A stretch of DNA of 64,000 nucleotides, taken from positions 372,001 through 436,000 of the forward strand of contig JALUTQ010000026.1 in the NCBI GenBank assembly GCA_032718865.1. Reading direction: 5' to 3'. A model generated the notes under the pieces. It was given only the letters and a program-made list of their open reading frames with translations, was not told where the DNA came from and searched no databases. Positions 45,018-56,553 of the stretch are shown piece by piece; position 1 is the first letter of the stretch, and each line of letters begins with the position of its first letter. This DNA is from Tilletia caries (taxonomy: Eukaryota; Basidiomycota; Exobasidiomycetes; Tilletiales; Tilletiaceae). The position numbers and the translations under genes are program-made.

Positions 45018-45865
45018 ATGGTGAGTTGCAAGCCGAGAGCCAGGCGATCGTCTTTCCTGGGCTGGCGCTGATTACATGCTTCCTCCGTGTCCGAACAGGC
45101 CCGCACGCTCGATCTTCCAAAGCGTGGTGCTCTCCCCCGAAAGCGCTCCTCCCTCTCCAAGGACGTCCGCAACGCCTCCTCAGGAATCGAGGGCAAGAAA
45201 GTCGCAACAACATCATCACGGCTCGGCGCAGTAGCAGACGAAGATGGGCTCCCATCACAGCCCCTGAACAAAGCCGAGAAGCGCGCGCTGAAACGGGCCG
45301 AGCTCATGCAATCCGTCGGCGCACCCGTCTCCCAGACCCAAGCCCGCCTCGCCTCCCTCCCTCCATACCTCCTCTCCAAATCGTCTCTCCGACGGCAGAA
45401 GCGCAGACAGCGGGAACAGCTGGCGGGTAATGCGGATGGGATGCAGGACGTAGCGACGGCGGTGGAGGAGGTGCAGATGGAGCAGGTTGAGGCGGAGCGG
45501 GAGGCGGAGAGGGTGGGTAAAGTGGGGGCGCCGGAGAAGAGGAAGGTGCAGCTTGGGGAGGAGGAAGGGCTGGGCGAGGGAGCAGGAGCGGGAGGGAGCA
45601 AGCCAGCGATCAGTGCCAAGAAGCGGAAGCAAGTACTGTGAGTATCGTCGTTTGAGGTCGAGGGCTAATCGCGCTGAGGGGCCCCTTCTTGCTCATCAAC
45701 TTCCCCCCTTCTCTCTCCTTCTGGACAATCTCATACAGTGCTGCAGAACTTGGCCGACAGCAACACATCTTTGCCGACCCGGCCTTCTCCAAGTCACCAT
45801 TTGCGGCGCTGAGACAGCATGCCAGGAACGCTATGGCGTTTGCACAGGAGCCCCCAGCAGGCTGA
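45018..45865 (+). CDS. SLX9: Ribosome biogenesis protein Slx9, 3 exons
   Basis: Exons 45018..45020, 45099..45637 and 45739..45865 give 222 aa, near yeast Slx9 (210). The first exon is just the ATG: AAGATG is followed by GTGAGT, and the acceptor CGAACAG joins it to GCC-CGC. The protein has KAEKRALKRAELM, then LLSKSSLRRQKRRQREQLAG, the family hallmark, then a variable acidic region. It ends FADPAFSKSPFAALRQHARNAMAF, the conserved Slx9/FAM207 tail. Slx9 works in pre-40S assembly and export in the nucleolus. An alternative would be initiation in exon 2, but no in-frame ATG lies before the conserved part. Confidence 0.82.
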
Positions 45866-46015
45866 TACATTTCCCTCGCTCATCTCACAACCGTAACGCG
45901 TCGCACAATCTTTCATAGCAGTGGGCGTGGTTCTCCGATTGAGTGCGTTATGCAGGAGAGAGAGAGAGCGATGTGCAAGTGAATAGGTAGCTTGAGAAGC
46001 GAGAAGAAAGAAGCT

Positions 46016-47763
46016 CTACATCGCCGATCGCTTCCTCGGTGTCGCCTTGAGAACATCGTCTACCCTCAAGATCATCTCCGCAGCCTCGCTCGCACTCAGG
46101 ACGACTTGCCGCTTCAGCTTGTAACTCTCCGTGATGCCAAGTTCGCGCATGTTTGCAATCCCACCTCCAATCGCGAACAGATCCAACCCAGCGTCCGTCT
46201 GACCCTCTTGGTGCGCCGCCCGCAGCCGTGCGACGAGCTCGGACGAGTCCAGACCTGCATTGTCGGCCAAGATGGTGGGCAACTGACGGAGCGCACGTGC
46301 GAACCCCTCGGTGGCGATGGCTCGCTTGCCCGGAGTGGAACGCGCCTCATCATCGACGACCTTGCTCATGGCTGTCTCGATGCACCCACCGCCGAGGACG
46401 ACACGGGGCTCCTTGACGGTCTGGGAGAGGACACTGAGGGCATCGTGCAGCGATCGTTCGGCCTCGTCGAGCATTTGAGAGGTGGCGCCGCGGATGACGA
46501 CGGTGCATGCCTCGCCCGCGGAGACACCGGAGAACTTGATAAGCTTGTCCTCGCCGATCATGATCTCCTCGATACTCTTGCACTCGCCGAGCCGGACGAG
46601 GTCCGGTCGGTCGAAGGTGGATGCGATCTCACCTCCGGTGACGAGGGCGAGACGCTCGACGCCCTCGAAGTCGGCGTGTTCGATGGACATGATGCCCGCA
46701 TCGGCCAGGAGGGATTCCGGGTAGTTGTAGATGAGCTGTCGGTTCACAAAGCAGTTCACGCCGTGGTTCTTGATCTTCTCGACCTTAGCCTTCATCTTCT
46801 CGCGTTCGGCGCGCTCGAGTTCGGCGAGCTTGGCGGTGCCCTCGACGCGGAAACGGGCGCCGAAGATCTTGATCTTGTCGGTGTCCATGGAGGTGTTGGC
46901 GATGAGGATCTTGGGGTTGAGGATCTTCTTGGGGCAGTTGGTTCCCATGCGCTTGTCGAGGATGAAGCCTTCGTCCAGGTAAGATTCTGTCAGCTTGCCG
47001 CCGAGCTTCTTGATGATTTGGACGTTTTCGAGATTTGTGGAGCCCTTGATGTTTCGACGAGGGGTGCGTGCGCAGGAAAGGGAAAAGTTCAGCTTGTGCT
47101 GTATGTATGGGGAGGTGATTGCCGCTCGAAGACAACATACCTTAAGACGGAGAACAGCGTCGACTGCGAGGTTGGCAAAGTATTCCTTGTCTTGTGCAAG
47201 TACCTTTGAAGACAATGTAGTCCGTGCAATGTTGATCAAGTCTTTCCGGAACTGGACTGTATCAGAGCTGTCGAAGGAGTTGCATGGAAAAAGTGAGTGG
47301 CAGGTCTGGTTGCGGGTTTTGTAACAGTTCCAACTCACCTGTGATCTTGAGCCGCAGCGTCCAAGGCCTTCAAAGCTGCTGTACTCGCGATGCGATACCC
47401 TTCGACAATAGTTTGAGGGTGAATGCGCATCTCAATCATCTTTTCCGCCTCCCGCAACAATTCCGCCGCCAAGACACAGACCGATGTGGTGCCGTCGCCG
47501 ACCTCGTCATCCTGTACTTTGGAGATGTTGACGAGGATCTTGGCAGCTGCGTTGTCGAGGTAGATGGACTTGAGGATGGTGGCGCCGTCGTTGGTGACGA
47601 TGAGGTCGTTGGAGCCTACGGACTGGAGGATCTTGTGGAAGCCCTTGGGGCCGAGGGTGCCCTTGAGGAGGTCGCCGAGGGCGAGTGCGCCGACGAAGGA
47701 GCTGAGACGCGCGTTCTCTGCGCGCTCCTGTGTGGCCTCTCCACCGAAGATGGGTGCTGACAT
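46016..47763 (-). CDS. CCT2: T-complex chaperonin subunit beta (CCT2), 3 exons
   Basis: complement(46016..47044, 47141..47267, 47339..47763) gives 526 aa, matching yeast Cct2 (527). Family marks: [19 protein letters not shown] at the start, [12 protein letters not shown] and [11 protein letters not shown] (nucleotide pocket), [10 protein letters not shown] near residue 92, [16 protein letters not shown] mid region, [14 protein letters not shown] and [16 protein letters not shown] near the end. The subunit is part of the eight-member cytosolic chaperonin that folds actin and tubulin. It is convergent with SLX9 and divergent from BLM10. The Met at 47763 is chosen because it aligns with the family start. 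Confidence 0.95.
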
Positions 47764-48150
47764 CGCTGCTGCTGCTGGTATCGCCTGTGCTGAGCGCCGT
47801 GAGGTGATGGTCTTCTCTGCAGTGAGCAAGTCGTCTGTGCTTTCCCTCTTCTTCCCGAAAACTGTGCGATTCTGGAGATGTGAAAAACGCTCCACTTTCG
47901 GATCTGCAAAAGTATTTACTTTTCCCCGATTGCGAAGCTTCGGCTTACATAAGCAGAGCCAGGGTCGCTCGAGCCTCGTCAGCCTCGCCTCGCCTGCGCT
48001 TCCCTTCCTTCCTGCCCTCATCGCACTCAGAGCAGCGAGCTTCCCTTCCTGCTGCGTACCACCACCACCTCCTTATCCACACACGCGCTCCTACTGCGCG
48101 CAACCCTGTCTTACCGCCCTTACCAAACAACCCTCTAAGCGCTTTGAATC
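47764..48150. promoter_or_regulatory. 387-bp bidirectional promoter CCT2/BLM10
   Basis: The only sequence between the divergent start codons. It contains a GAAAA/TTTTCC-rich core and pyrimidine runs near BLM10. I do not see a proteasome control element (GGTGGCAAA). Confidence 0.6.
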
Positions 48151-51100
48151 ATGGACGGCGAGGAAGTCGAGTCCCACGTCTCCGACGTAAGTAACACTCA
48201 GCCCTAGATGCTCGTCCTGCCTGAGCTATCCTCTCACAGCACTGCTGACACCTTCCCACTGCCTGTTCTCCCTCAGAATGAACTCGAGAACGAGTCTGAC
48301 GACGGCTCCGAGGACGAGGAGATCGCCGAGGAGCAGCTCGACGCAGCCAAGGCCAAGAAAGCTGCCTTAGCCAAAGAGGATAGCGAGAAGAATAAAGGCG
48401 AGGTGAAGGAAGGCGACGAAAAGGACGCCAAGACATCCGAGAAGAAGCCTAAGCTCTCCGAACACGAGCGTCGCAAGGCACAAATCATCTACAGCACCAA
48501 GCTGCCCTTCGAGACCGAGTCGCTCGAGGACTACGATGAACGGCTCGAAAACATCATTCAGCGCCTCACGGAATGTATCGAGACGAAAGAGTGCGTAATA
48601 TGCTACTACATGCTCATGCGCGTTGTGTCACTGATGCCGAGTCTCTCCTGTGTCCCGTCTGCGCAGCTGGTCCGTCGGATTTGCGCACTGGCATCATCGT
48701 CTCCAGTGCCTGACCACCCTCAAGTAGTAAGTAGCACTTTCCGCCCCTAGGCGCTCTTCCACGATGGGGCGCTTGCCTCCACCGCATCTCCCAGCCACAG
48801 CGCGCTGTCAGGTCACTCCGCGCACGTTGCGCAGGGACGCGTCACCCGACTGCGCATAGGCCGCGTATGCGCCCGCCGACCGACTCAGCCCAGCGCAAAA
48901 CCACCCTCCACAGATTTCCTTTCGTACTGACACAATGCTTTCGCTTCTTGCGCTGTACAGCCCCATGCGGCGCCGCACCCGCTACAACCTTGCGCGCCTC
49001 TTCTATGAGCTGGCGGTCATGCCCAACCTGCCCCGGTGGATCACATCCCTGGCGGCCAGGAAGTTCACCAGCCTCTCCACGTAAGCATCACACCCTACCC
49101 CCTGACCTTTCCGCCCCACACCTTCCCGTCTTCTTCCCTTTGTCTTCGTTCAGGGGCTGATTAAAATTGCGCCCTCGGTTATTTTTCGAACCATGCCTCA
49201 TGACACCTTTCCCCCCCCCCCCAACAGAGACCGGAGCGTACACCGCCTTCAGCTCCGCTGGAAACCTCTCTTCCAAGCCATCGAGCCATTCCTCGCTCCC
49301 AAGTCCCGCGCAGTCGCCCTCGGCAGCGGGATCGGAGCTGCCACCACAGGCAGTGGGGTCAGCGACACCACTCGGACCGGCATCCTGCTCAAGTTGGCCC
49401 ATCATGCCAACTGGTACTTCGTGTCGGAGGCGAGCTATGCGCGTTCGCGTGCGCTGGCGGAGGCGAAGGAGGGAGAGGTGGTTCCGCCACTGGACCCTAA
49501 TGCGCCTGATCTTGTTGATGAGATGTTGGAATCTTTCTTGCCGCTCATGGATGGATCTGATCTTGATGTAAGTCCAATTAAGCAAGCTCGTGTCTGCAGC
49601 TTTTTGTTGACCTTTTCCCCCTTTTATCCCTCTTTTCAACAGTCTGTAATTCGAGTTCAGAGTCTGATGGTCCAGTTCCTGCCCATTAGTCACCCCCAGA
49701 AGTGGTTGCCTGCCAGTGAGCCTCGTTCCTTTTGGGCTGTATCTATCCGTTACCTCGAATCTGACACTGTCCTCCCCATCTTTGTGCAGTGTTCCGACTA
49801 TGGGAGTCTTTCAACTCTAGTCTGTTCACAGACCAGATGCTCGACCTGCTTTCCCGGTTATCGATGCACCACACGGTAGACCCCAAGATCAGCTCAGACA
49901 AGCACTGGAAGTTCCGCAATGGAGGCTGGGTCGACCACGTGCGCGAGGTCGAAGCAAAGCGAGTAGCAGCCAAAGCGCTTGAGGAACAAAAGAAGATTGA
50001 CGCTGCGACCAGCGAGAGCAAGGAAGGCGGATCGACATCGGCCGAGGGTGACGTGGTTATGGGCGATGCAAATGACAAGTCCCAACCCAGCGAGGGCACC
50101 AATTACGACACAGATGCCGAGAACGACGAAGATGACGACACCAGCATCGACGACGATGAGCAGGTGCAGGACTCCCTTCGAGAGATCGAAGATGCTGAAA
50201 AGTCACTGCACGGTGCCGACACTGCTGATCCTGCGTCGGGGACCCAGGCGGAGAAGGACGCGAGCAAGAAGGAAGAAGGCACGGGTATGGTTCGGGATGT
50301 CGGTATCTTCACCACGGAGCAATTCGAGCACATCATGACAGAGCTCTTACGAAGCTGCGGATTACCGGTCGGAAGTGACAGGGTGAGTTTCTTCTTCCCT
50401 TTTTGCATCTCAACGAAAGCAATACCTCGAGGACAAGATCTGACTGAAATTTGCTGGATTGCCCCAAACCCGCGCTTACCACCCAGACCGGCAAGGCGTC
50501 TACGACATCAGTGCCATTCCGGACCGGCGTTGACGCCACTGCGTCCCGCGGCACCCTCGGCATGAAGAAGGCGAGCGATCGCATGTGGTCCTTTGCCATG
50601 ATCATCGCCTACAGCCTGTCCGAAGATGGACCCAAGGCAGGGATGGGCTTGAGCGAGGCTCCCAGTGCTGGTACGGCGACGCCCGTGCCGGGTCAAGGGA
50701 GCTCGACACCCTCGGCTGTTGTGTCCCTAGGTGGGCAGAGCACGTTGGCGGTCCCTGGCTTGCCGGCTGTTAAGGGGGCACAGACGTTTTTGGCGGGCAG
50801 TCGGGCGCTTGATTCTGTTTCGCGGTTCGTGCAGGCTACAGAGACGTTCTTCCATCCGTCCAAGTGAGTCCTTCGTCGTTATAGGTGGGCCCTTGCATGG
50901 GGGATCACGCGGACTAACGTATTACCTCGGTATTCCTTCAAATAACAGCTGGGGTCTTTGGCAGATGCGCATGTCAGCCTTCCTCTACAACCTGTCCTGG
51001 CTTGTATTGCGTCGGGTGCGAAAGGAGCGTAAGAATAAGGGCAAATATTGTAAGACGCCCAAACAGTACCACATCACGGAGGCGATCGAGACCGAGCTTG

Positions 51101-54100
51101 TGCTCTCTCTGCGGACCGTGTGCTTGCTCAGCATGTTCAGCAAGGACCCCATAACGGTCTCGAAGACGCAGGGAGCGCTGAAGCATATGTCGTTGATGAA
51201 GCCCGAGCTGATCCTTCCGGCGGTGCTGGAACGCAGCTATTCGAGCTTGGAGGCACTTGAGACTACTCAGAGAACGACTGCTGGTGAGTTTTTCCTGCTT
51301 GGGTTTAAGAACAGCGACATGTCTGACCCTCAAATTGTTTCCACAGTCATTACTGCCCTTGCCATGCTCGCATATCCGCTTTTGTCGCGAGACAACTATG
51401 CAGCAGGTGCTCAACATCTTGTGCCCCTGCTCCAACTCTGCATCCCGGGCATCGACTTGAATGACCCGATGAAGACGATGAACACGGCAATCTTTATCGT
51501 GATGAGCATGTCGACCATCTGCATCGACGACATGACACGGCATGAAGTGCCGGACAGTACAGCCACCATTACGGACGCCATGGAGCTTGATCGTCCAGCT
51601 GGCTCTGGAACGGGGGAGGAGGGTCGAAGCGAAGAGCAGAAGGCGGCGCTCTCTGCTGAACGAGCCGAAGCGGACGATGCTCTTCGACTCAGTACTTCGC
51701 AGTTCGAGGATTGGGTGGTGTCATTCTTCAACCGCGTCATTCGAGTCTACGAGTCGCTACCAGATGAAGGTCGCGGCGGTCGACAAGGTGGCAGAAGTGA
51801 GACTCGAATCATTGCGAGCCTGCACGCCGCCTGTGATGCTACGTGCCAAGCGATGAGTGAGCACATGTTCGACATTGCCTTCAACATTGTGTACCGGCAG
51901 TGCACAACGACGACCTCATCCATCACTGTCAGGCATCTTGGCAACCTCGTCGGATGCTTCGCTCGGGCGAATGGGCCGAAGGTGCTCAACAAGTTGCTGC
52001 CCATCTGTGCGGACCGGATTCGGGAAGAGCTGGACCATGGTGCGAGCTCGACTCGTACTACGAGCACGTCGACGCCGCTTGACAGTGATACGGCGCTCCA
52101 TCACTACATCAGCGTCCTCCGCGGAGCACTCACTTGTGTTGGGACCGATGTGCTGGCGCACAAGGATCTCCTGCTCTCGCTCCTTCGCGACATGAGCGAG
52201 CGGTGTCGGTCGGAACGGGCGTACGTCAACGTCGCCCAGCTGTACCACCAGGTCCTTTCAGCTTGCTCGGAGATCTACCCGCTCGACGGCCGCTTTGTGA
52301 ATGCGTCGACGTGGAACGACCCCAAGTTCCAAAAGGAGTCTCACCAGTGGTGGGGCAAGCTGTACTCGGTCAAGGAGGTCGAGCTTGCGTGGCATACGCC
52401 TTCGGACGAGGAGATTGCTTTCATTCTTCAGTTGCTGGAGGAAGTTGTTAAGCCGATGATGAATTCGATTGAAGCGCTCCTTGCCAAGCCGGGCAGCGAG
52501 AGGGACAAAGTCTGGGTGAGTTATTTCGAAGCTCTTTCTGGCCACGCTACAGAATGATATACTCGCGCTCCCTCAGGATATGCTGACATATGAATTGCTA
52601 TGATAGTCCAACGACTTCTGCAGATATGTGACACATGTCCGCGCTGCCTTTGAGGCGATCCCTGGCTTGATTCAGCTGGAGGAGAATGGCGGGGGTGCAT
52701 CCGTCACCGATCTCGCACCTGAAGCTGCCGACTTTGTTGTGATCCCGCCTCGTTTCCGCTCCGGCTTCATCTTGACTGACCCTCAAGATCCGCGCTATCA
52801 GCAAGTGCTCGCCTTCCGGGACCGCTTCGGTGATCTCATGCTGAAGGCGGCCAAGACCTCCCAAGGCTCTGCGGCCGAAGATCAGATCGACTGCGTGAAG
52901 CAGATCATCCGGTCCCTGGAGTCGTGCCTGTCCTCGTACGCGTACAACAGTACCAGCTTCAAGTCGCAGACACAGCACCTGGCCTTCTTCCGCAGGATCT
53001 CGAACTTGTACTCGAAGCAGACGACGTTCCCGCGCAAGATGTGGGTTCGCAAGTTTGCGGTGCATCGGTTGTCGCTTGCGCGTTTGAACTCCTTCCACAG
53101 ACGGAGGACTGCACAGGATGACGAGTTGATCGGTCAGCTGCTGGAGCTATCTGTACGTGTGTCGAGAGGAGTGCTGTTGTTGATCAAAGGAGTACCATAC
53201 TGACCGTGTTCATGCGATCGACATTCATTCAGCTGTCAGACTATGGTAAGCATCGTGTCTTCTCCAATAATATTTTGCAAGCCTATACTGACCAATAGCT
53301 CTGAAACAGTGGTCATCCGCAAACGAGCTCAGTTGGTACTGAAATCGATCGGGAGTCTCTACGACGGCACACGAACTCTGTGCATGCCAAAGCTGCTAGA
53401 CACTCTCAAGCCGGAGATTGCGGACGATCAGATGAAGGGCGCTCTGCACGTCCTGGCATCCCGCGGGTTCTTCCGCTACGCTTTTGATGACGACAAGCGC
53501 CTGCTGCCGTACCTCGAGTCAATGCTCGCAGCGCAACACCGCGCAAAGCCTTCGATTCAGAAGCTGGTTCGGTCCATCGGTAAGGATAGCTGTAGAACAT
53601 CGCTTCTTCACGTATCTGGAAGCTGACAACCTTCCGCTCGCTCCCACAGTGAACAGCTTTGTTGGCTCCTTCCCAGAGATCATGACCATCGATGCCTCGC
53701 CTATGCCCGAGGATTTGCAATCTGCCCTTCAACGGACACGCTCTGACTTATCTGAGAAGGTGGATGGAGCAGACGAGGCACTGCTGACTGCTGTGCGGCA
53801 AAAAGTCAAGGAGCGTTTGGACAGCAAGGACGAGCTATTCGAGACGCTGCTGCCTCGAGTCCTACAGATCATCCAAGGCAAGGATACACATTGGGCGTAT
53901 GCGATCTTTGGCACGCGGATGCTTCGAGCGCTCACCCGAAAGGACCGGCCTTTGAGCAAGGAGCTCCTCGTCTTCGTCGCCGAGACGCTCACCCACGAGA
54001 ACCCGAAGATGCGACGGTATGCTCAGATCACCTTTTCGAAGAATCTGTACTACCTCAAGCTGCGCTCGTTGTGCCAGACGGACGAGGATCTGGCGAAGCA

Positions 54101-56271
54101 GAAGTCTAAAAACCCATTGAAGCGGACGGAGCTGTTGCCAGTACCGCTACCTTCGGACTGGGTCGCTTCCGAGCTTGCAAATCTTGCAGATGGCGAACTC
54201 ACAGCTTCGACACATCTCAAGGATCACAAGGGACGGGGCTGGTTGGTTCTTCCCAAGGAACAGAGCTACTACGTGGTCCCTACGGATGACAAGGATGTCA
54301 TCCAGTGGGAGGCCGCCTCCCAGCCTGCGATCGACGCCATAAAGGAGATCATCTTCAAGAAGGAATGGTGGACCACGGTCTTTGGCCACGCTGCGCAGGT
54401 TAGTGATCCGGTGATGGCAACATGTTGCATGTCTTCTTTGCTGACGACTCTTCGGTGCACTTGCAGGAGAAGGATCGTAACTATCTCTCTTCGGAGATCA
54501 CCAACTTCATGAAGGGTATCTTCCAGGTCTATGGCATCGAAGTCTTGCAGTACATGCAAGAGGAGGTCGAGAAGACCATTGCAGAGCGCGACCGTCACAA
54601 GCAGCGTGCCGCGGCCGAGGTCATCAGCTCCGTGCTGCGCGCATCCAAGCACTGGAAGCTTGAAGACCAGAAGAAAGTCTGGTCCTGGTTCCTGTCGTTG
54701 TGGCCTGCAATCCTGAAGGCATGCAGTCCTGACAGTCTCAGCGTCTGGCTGATGTCTGCGGAGAACATTATGTTCCGTCGGGACCCGCATCGTGTGCGAC
54801 CGCTCATCGATCTGATTGTCGATCGGGCTCGGGAAAGCATCAAGAAGGGTGAAGGCGATCAGTCTCCCTGGGAACAGGCAAAAGGTACGAGACTTTCTGC
54901 TTCATGGTGCATAATGACATGGCGCCAACACTCACACGATATATTTTGTTGATCTTGCAGCTCAAAACTTTTTGAGGAGCGTGCTGTTGTCGCTGCAGAC
55001 CAAATTCACCGCATGGGCTCCCGAATTTGTCGACATGTACTGCGAGCACATCGGGCACGACTTCCAGGAGGTTCGATCCATCCTGAGCGAGAGTCTTGCG
55101 GACTTGGATCTATTGGGAACTCCAACGAATTTCCCGAGCAGCAAGGCATTCTTGGAGGCATGCTCGGAAGGTCGAGGCTCGTTGCTCTCGAGATCGGCTC
55201 TCTACGGAGCCAGACTCGAGCAACTCGGCCAACGGCTGAGTGCGTGGCGAGCGGAGCGGGTGCCGACGGCTGTCGCGACGTCGCAGTACGACCGTGCTTC
55301 GCTCACGGTTCTGCACTGGATTTCGACGACCCTTATCGACCACCGCAACAGTGCTATCGCCGGCCAGACGATCCAGATCCTGCCGGAGATCTTCTCCATG
55401 ATGGAGTTGCCTGACAACACGGAGCTGTCCACTGCTGCGAAGAAGGTCCTCAATCAGATTGCAGTGTATCCGTTCACTGCTGACCTCATCTCGCCCTTGG
55501 TGCGAAAGCTGCTGGAAGTCATCCGCACCAATTCGGGATCGTGGCGGATCCGCCTCGACGTGCTGCCTGTGCTGCAGATCACGTACTTCCGAAAGTGAGT
55601 CTTACTTTTGCATTAGAACTCCCATGTCTATGATTGAGATTGTTCCTGACCCTTCTTGACACATTTCCCCAATTCGCAGCCTGTTCTACCTCAGCCCCGA
55701 CGTCGTGCAAGGCGTCAACGAGATGTTGCTCGAACTGCTCGAGGACGCCCATCTCGAGGTGCGGGAGATGGCCTCGACCACGCTGTCTGGTATCATCCGC
55801 TGCTCTCAGCGCGGGATGATCAAGCAGCTCAAGAAGCGTTTCACCCGCAAAGTCAAGAGCGTCCGTCTGCCGAAGAGAGATGCAGCCAACTACCCCGAGA
55901 AGCTCCTTCAGCTGCACGGAGGCATCTTGGGCGTAGTGGCTTTGCTAAGTGCTTCGCCTTACACTGTTCCCGAGTGGATGCCTGAGCTGATTGTCGACAC
56001 GGTGAGTTCTTCTTCCTTTCACGATAGTTGCAAGGTCCTTAGTCTGCAAAGTATACGCGTTCTGACTCATTTCGGACTCCTTTCGTGTGTATCTCAGGTC
56101 GCCGCCCATGCGGACGATCCGGTCCCCATCAGCACCACGGTTCGACGATGTGCGGCCTCGTGGAAGGTCACCCATCAGGATACCTGGCACGAGGAGCGCC
56201 ACAAGTTTACCGAAGAGCAGCTGGAGGAAGTCACCGAGTGGACTTTGGGACGAAGCGACTACTTCGTCTGA
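48151..56271 (+). CDS. BLM10: Proteasome activator Blm10/PA200, 18 exons
   Basis: Exons: 48151..48186, 48277..48590, 48667..48726, 48961..49080, 49228..49567, 49643..49715, 49790..50382, 50487..50863, 50949..51283, 51347..52515, 52607..53152, 53233..53245, 53310..53579, 53650..54398, 54467..54884, 54961..55594, 55680..56001, 56098..56271. The product is 2180 aa (yeast Blm10 2143). Family marks: WSVGFAHWHHRLQCL, MRRRTRYNLARLFYELAVMP, WFHP-like FFHPSNWGLWQ, HPDLYP-like ACSEIYPLDGRF, LSDYVVIRKRAQLVLKSI, NPKMRRYAQITFSKNLYYLKLRS, DTWHEERHKFTEEQL. The protein is a HEAT-repeat solenoid that caps the 20S proteasome. It ends SDYFV, unlike the usual penultimate Tyr. An acidic low-complexity insert lies at about 340-440. 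Every intron is GT-AG and phases are continuous. Confidence 0.92.
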
Positions 56272-56553
56272 GTGGGCTTTCTTTGCGCATTCTTTTTTCC
56301 CGTTTCCGTTCTCCTGTTCTATTTTCATCTTCTCCTGTCATCGGTCATCGTGATCAGCAAGTTACGTTACCCCTTCCGCATTTACTCAAGTTGAAACTGT
56401 TCTCCTTTTGCACGAAGCAATCCCCCTCTTATTCACCCTTCAACCATCGCTCCCCTTTGCATGTTATGACTTTCACGCGGCCGGCTTCTTCATCTTGATA
56501 GGTTGAAAGTGCAGAATGCGCAGGTTTTGCAGCACATCCTAGAAAAAATGTTA

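Noticed and set aside
45992..47209. 405-codon plus-strand frame over CCT2
   Set aside because: Antisense shadow; CCT2 motifs on the other strand are unambiguous.
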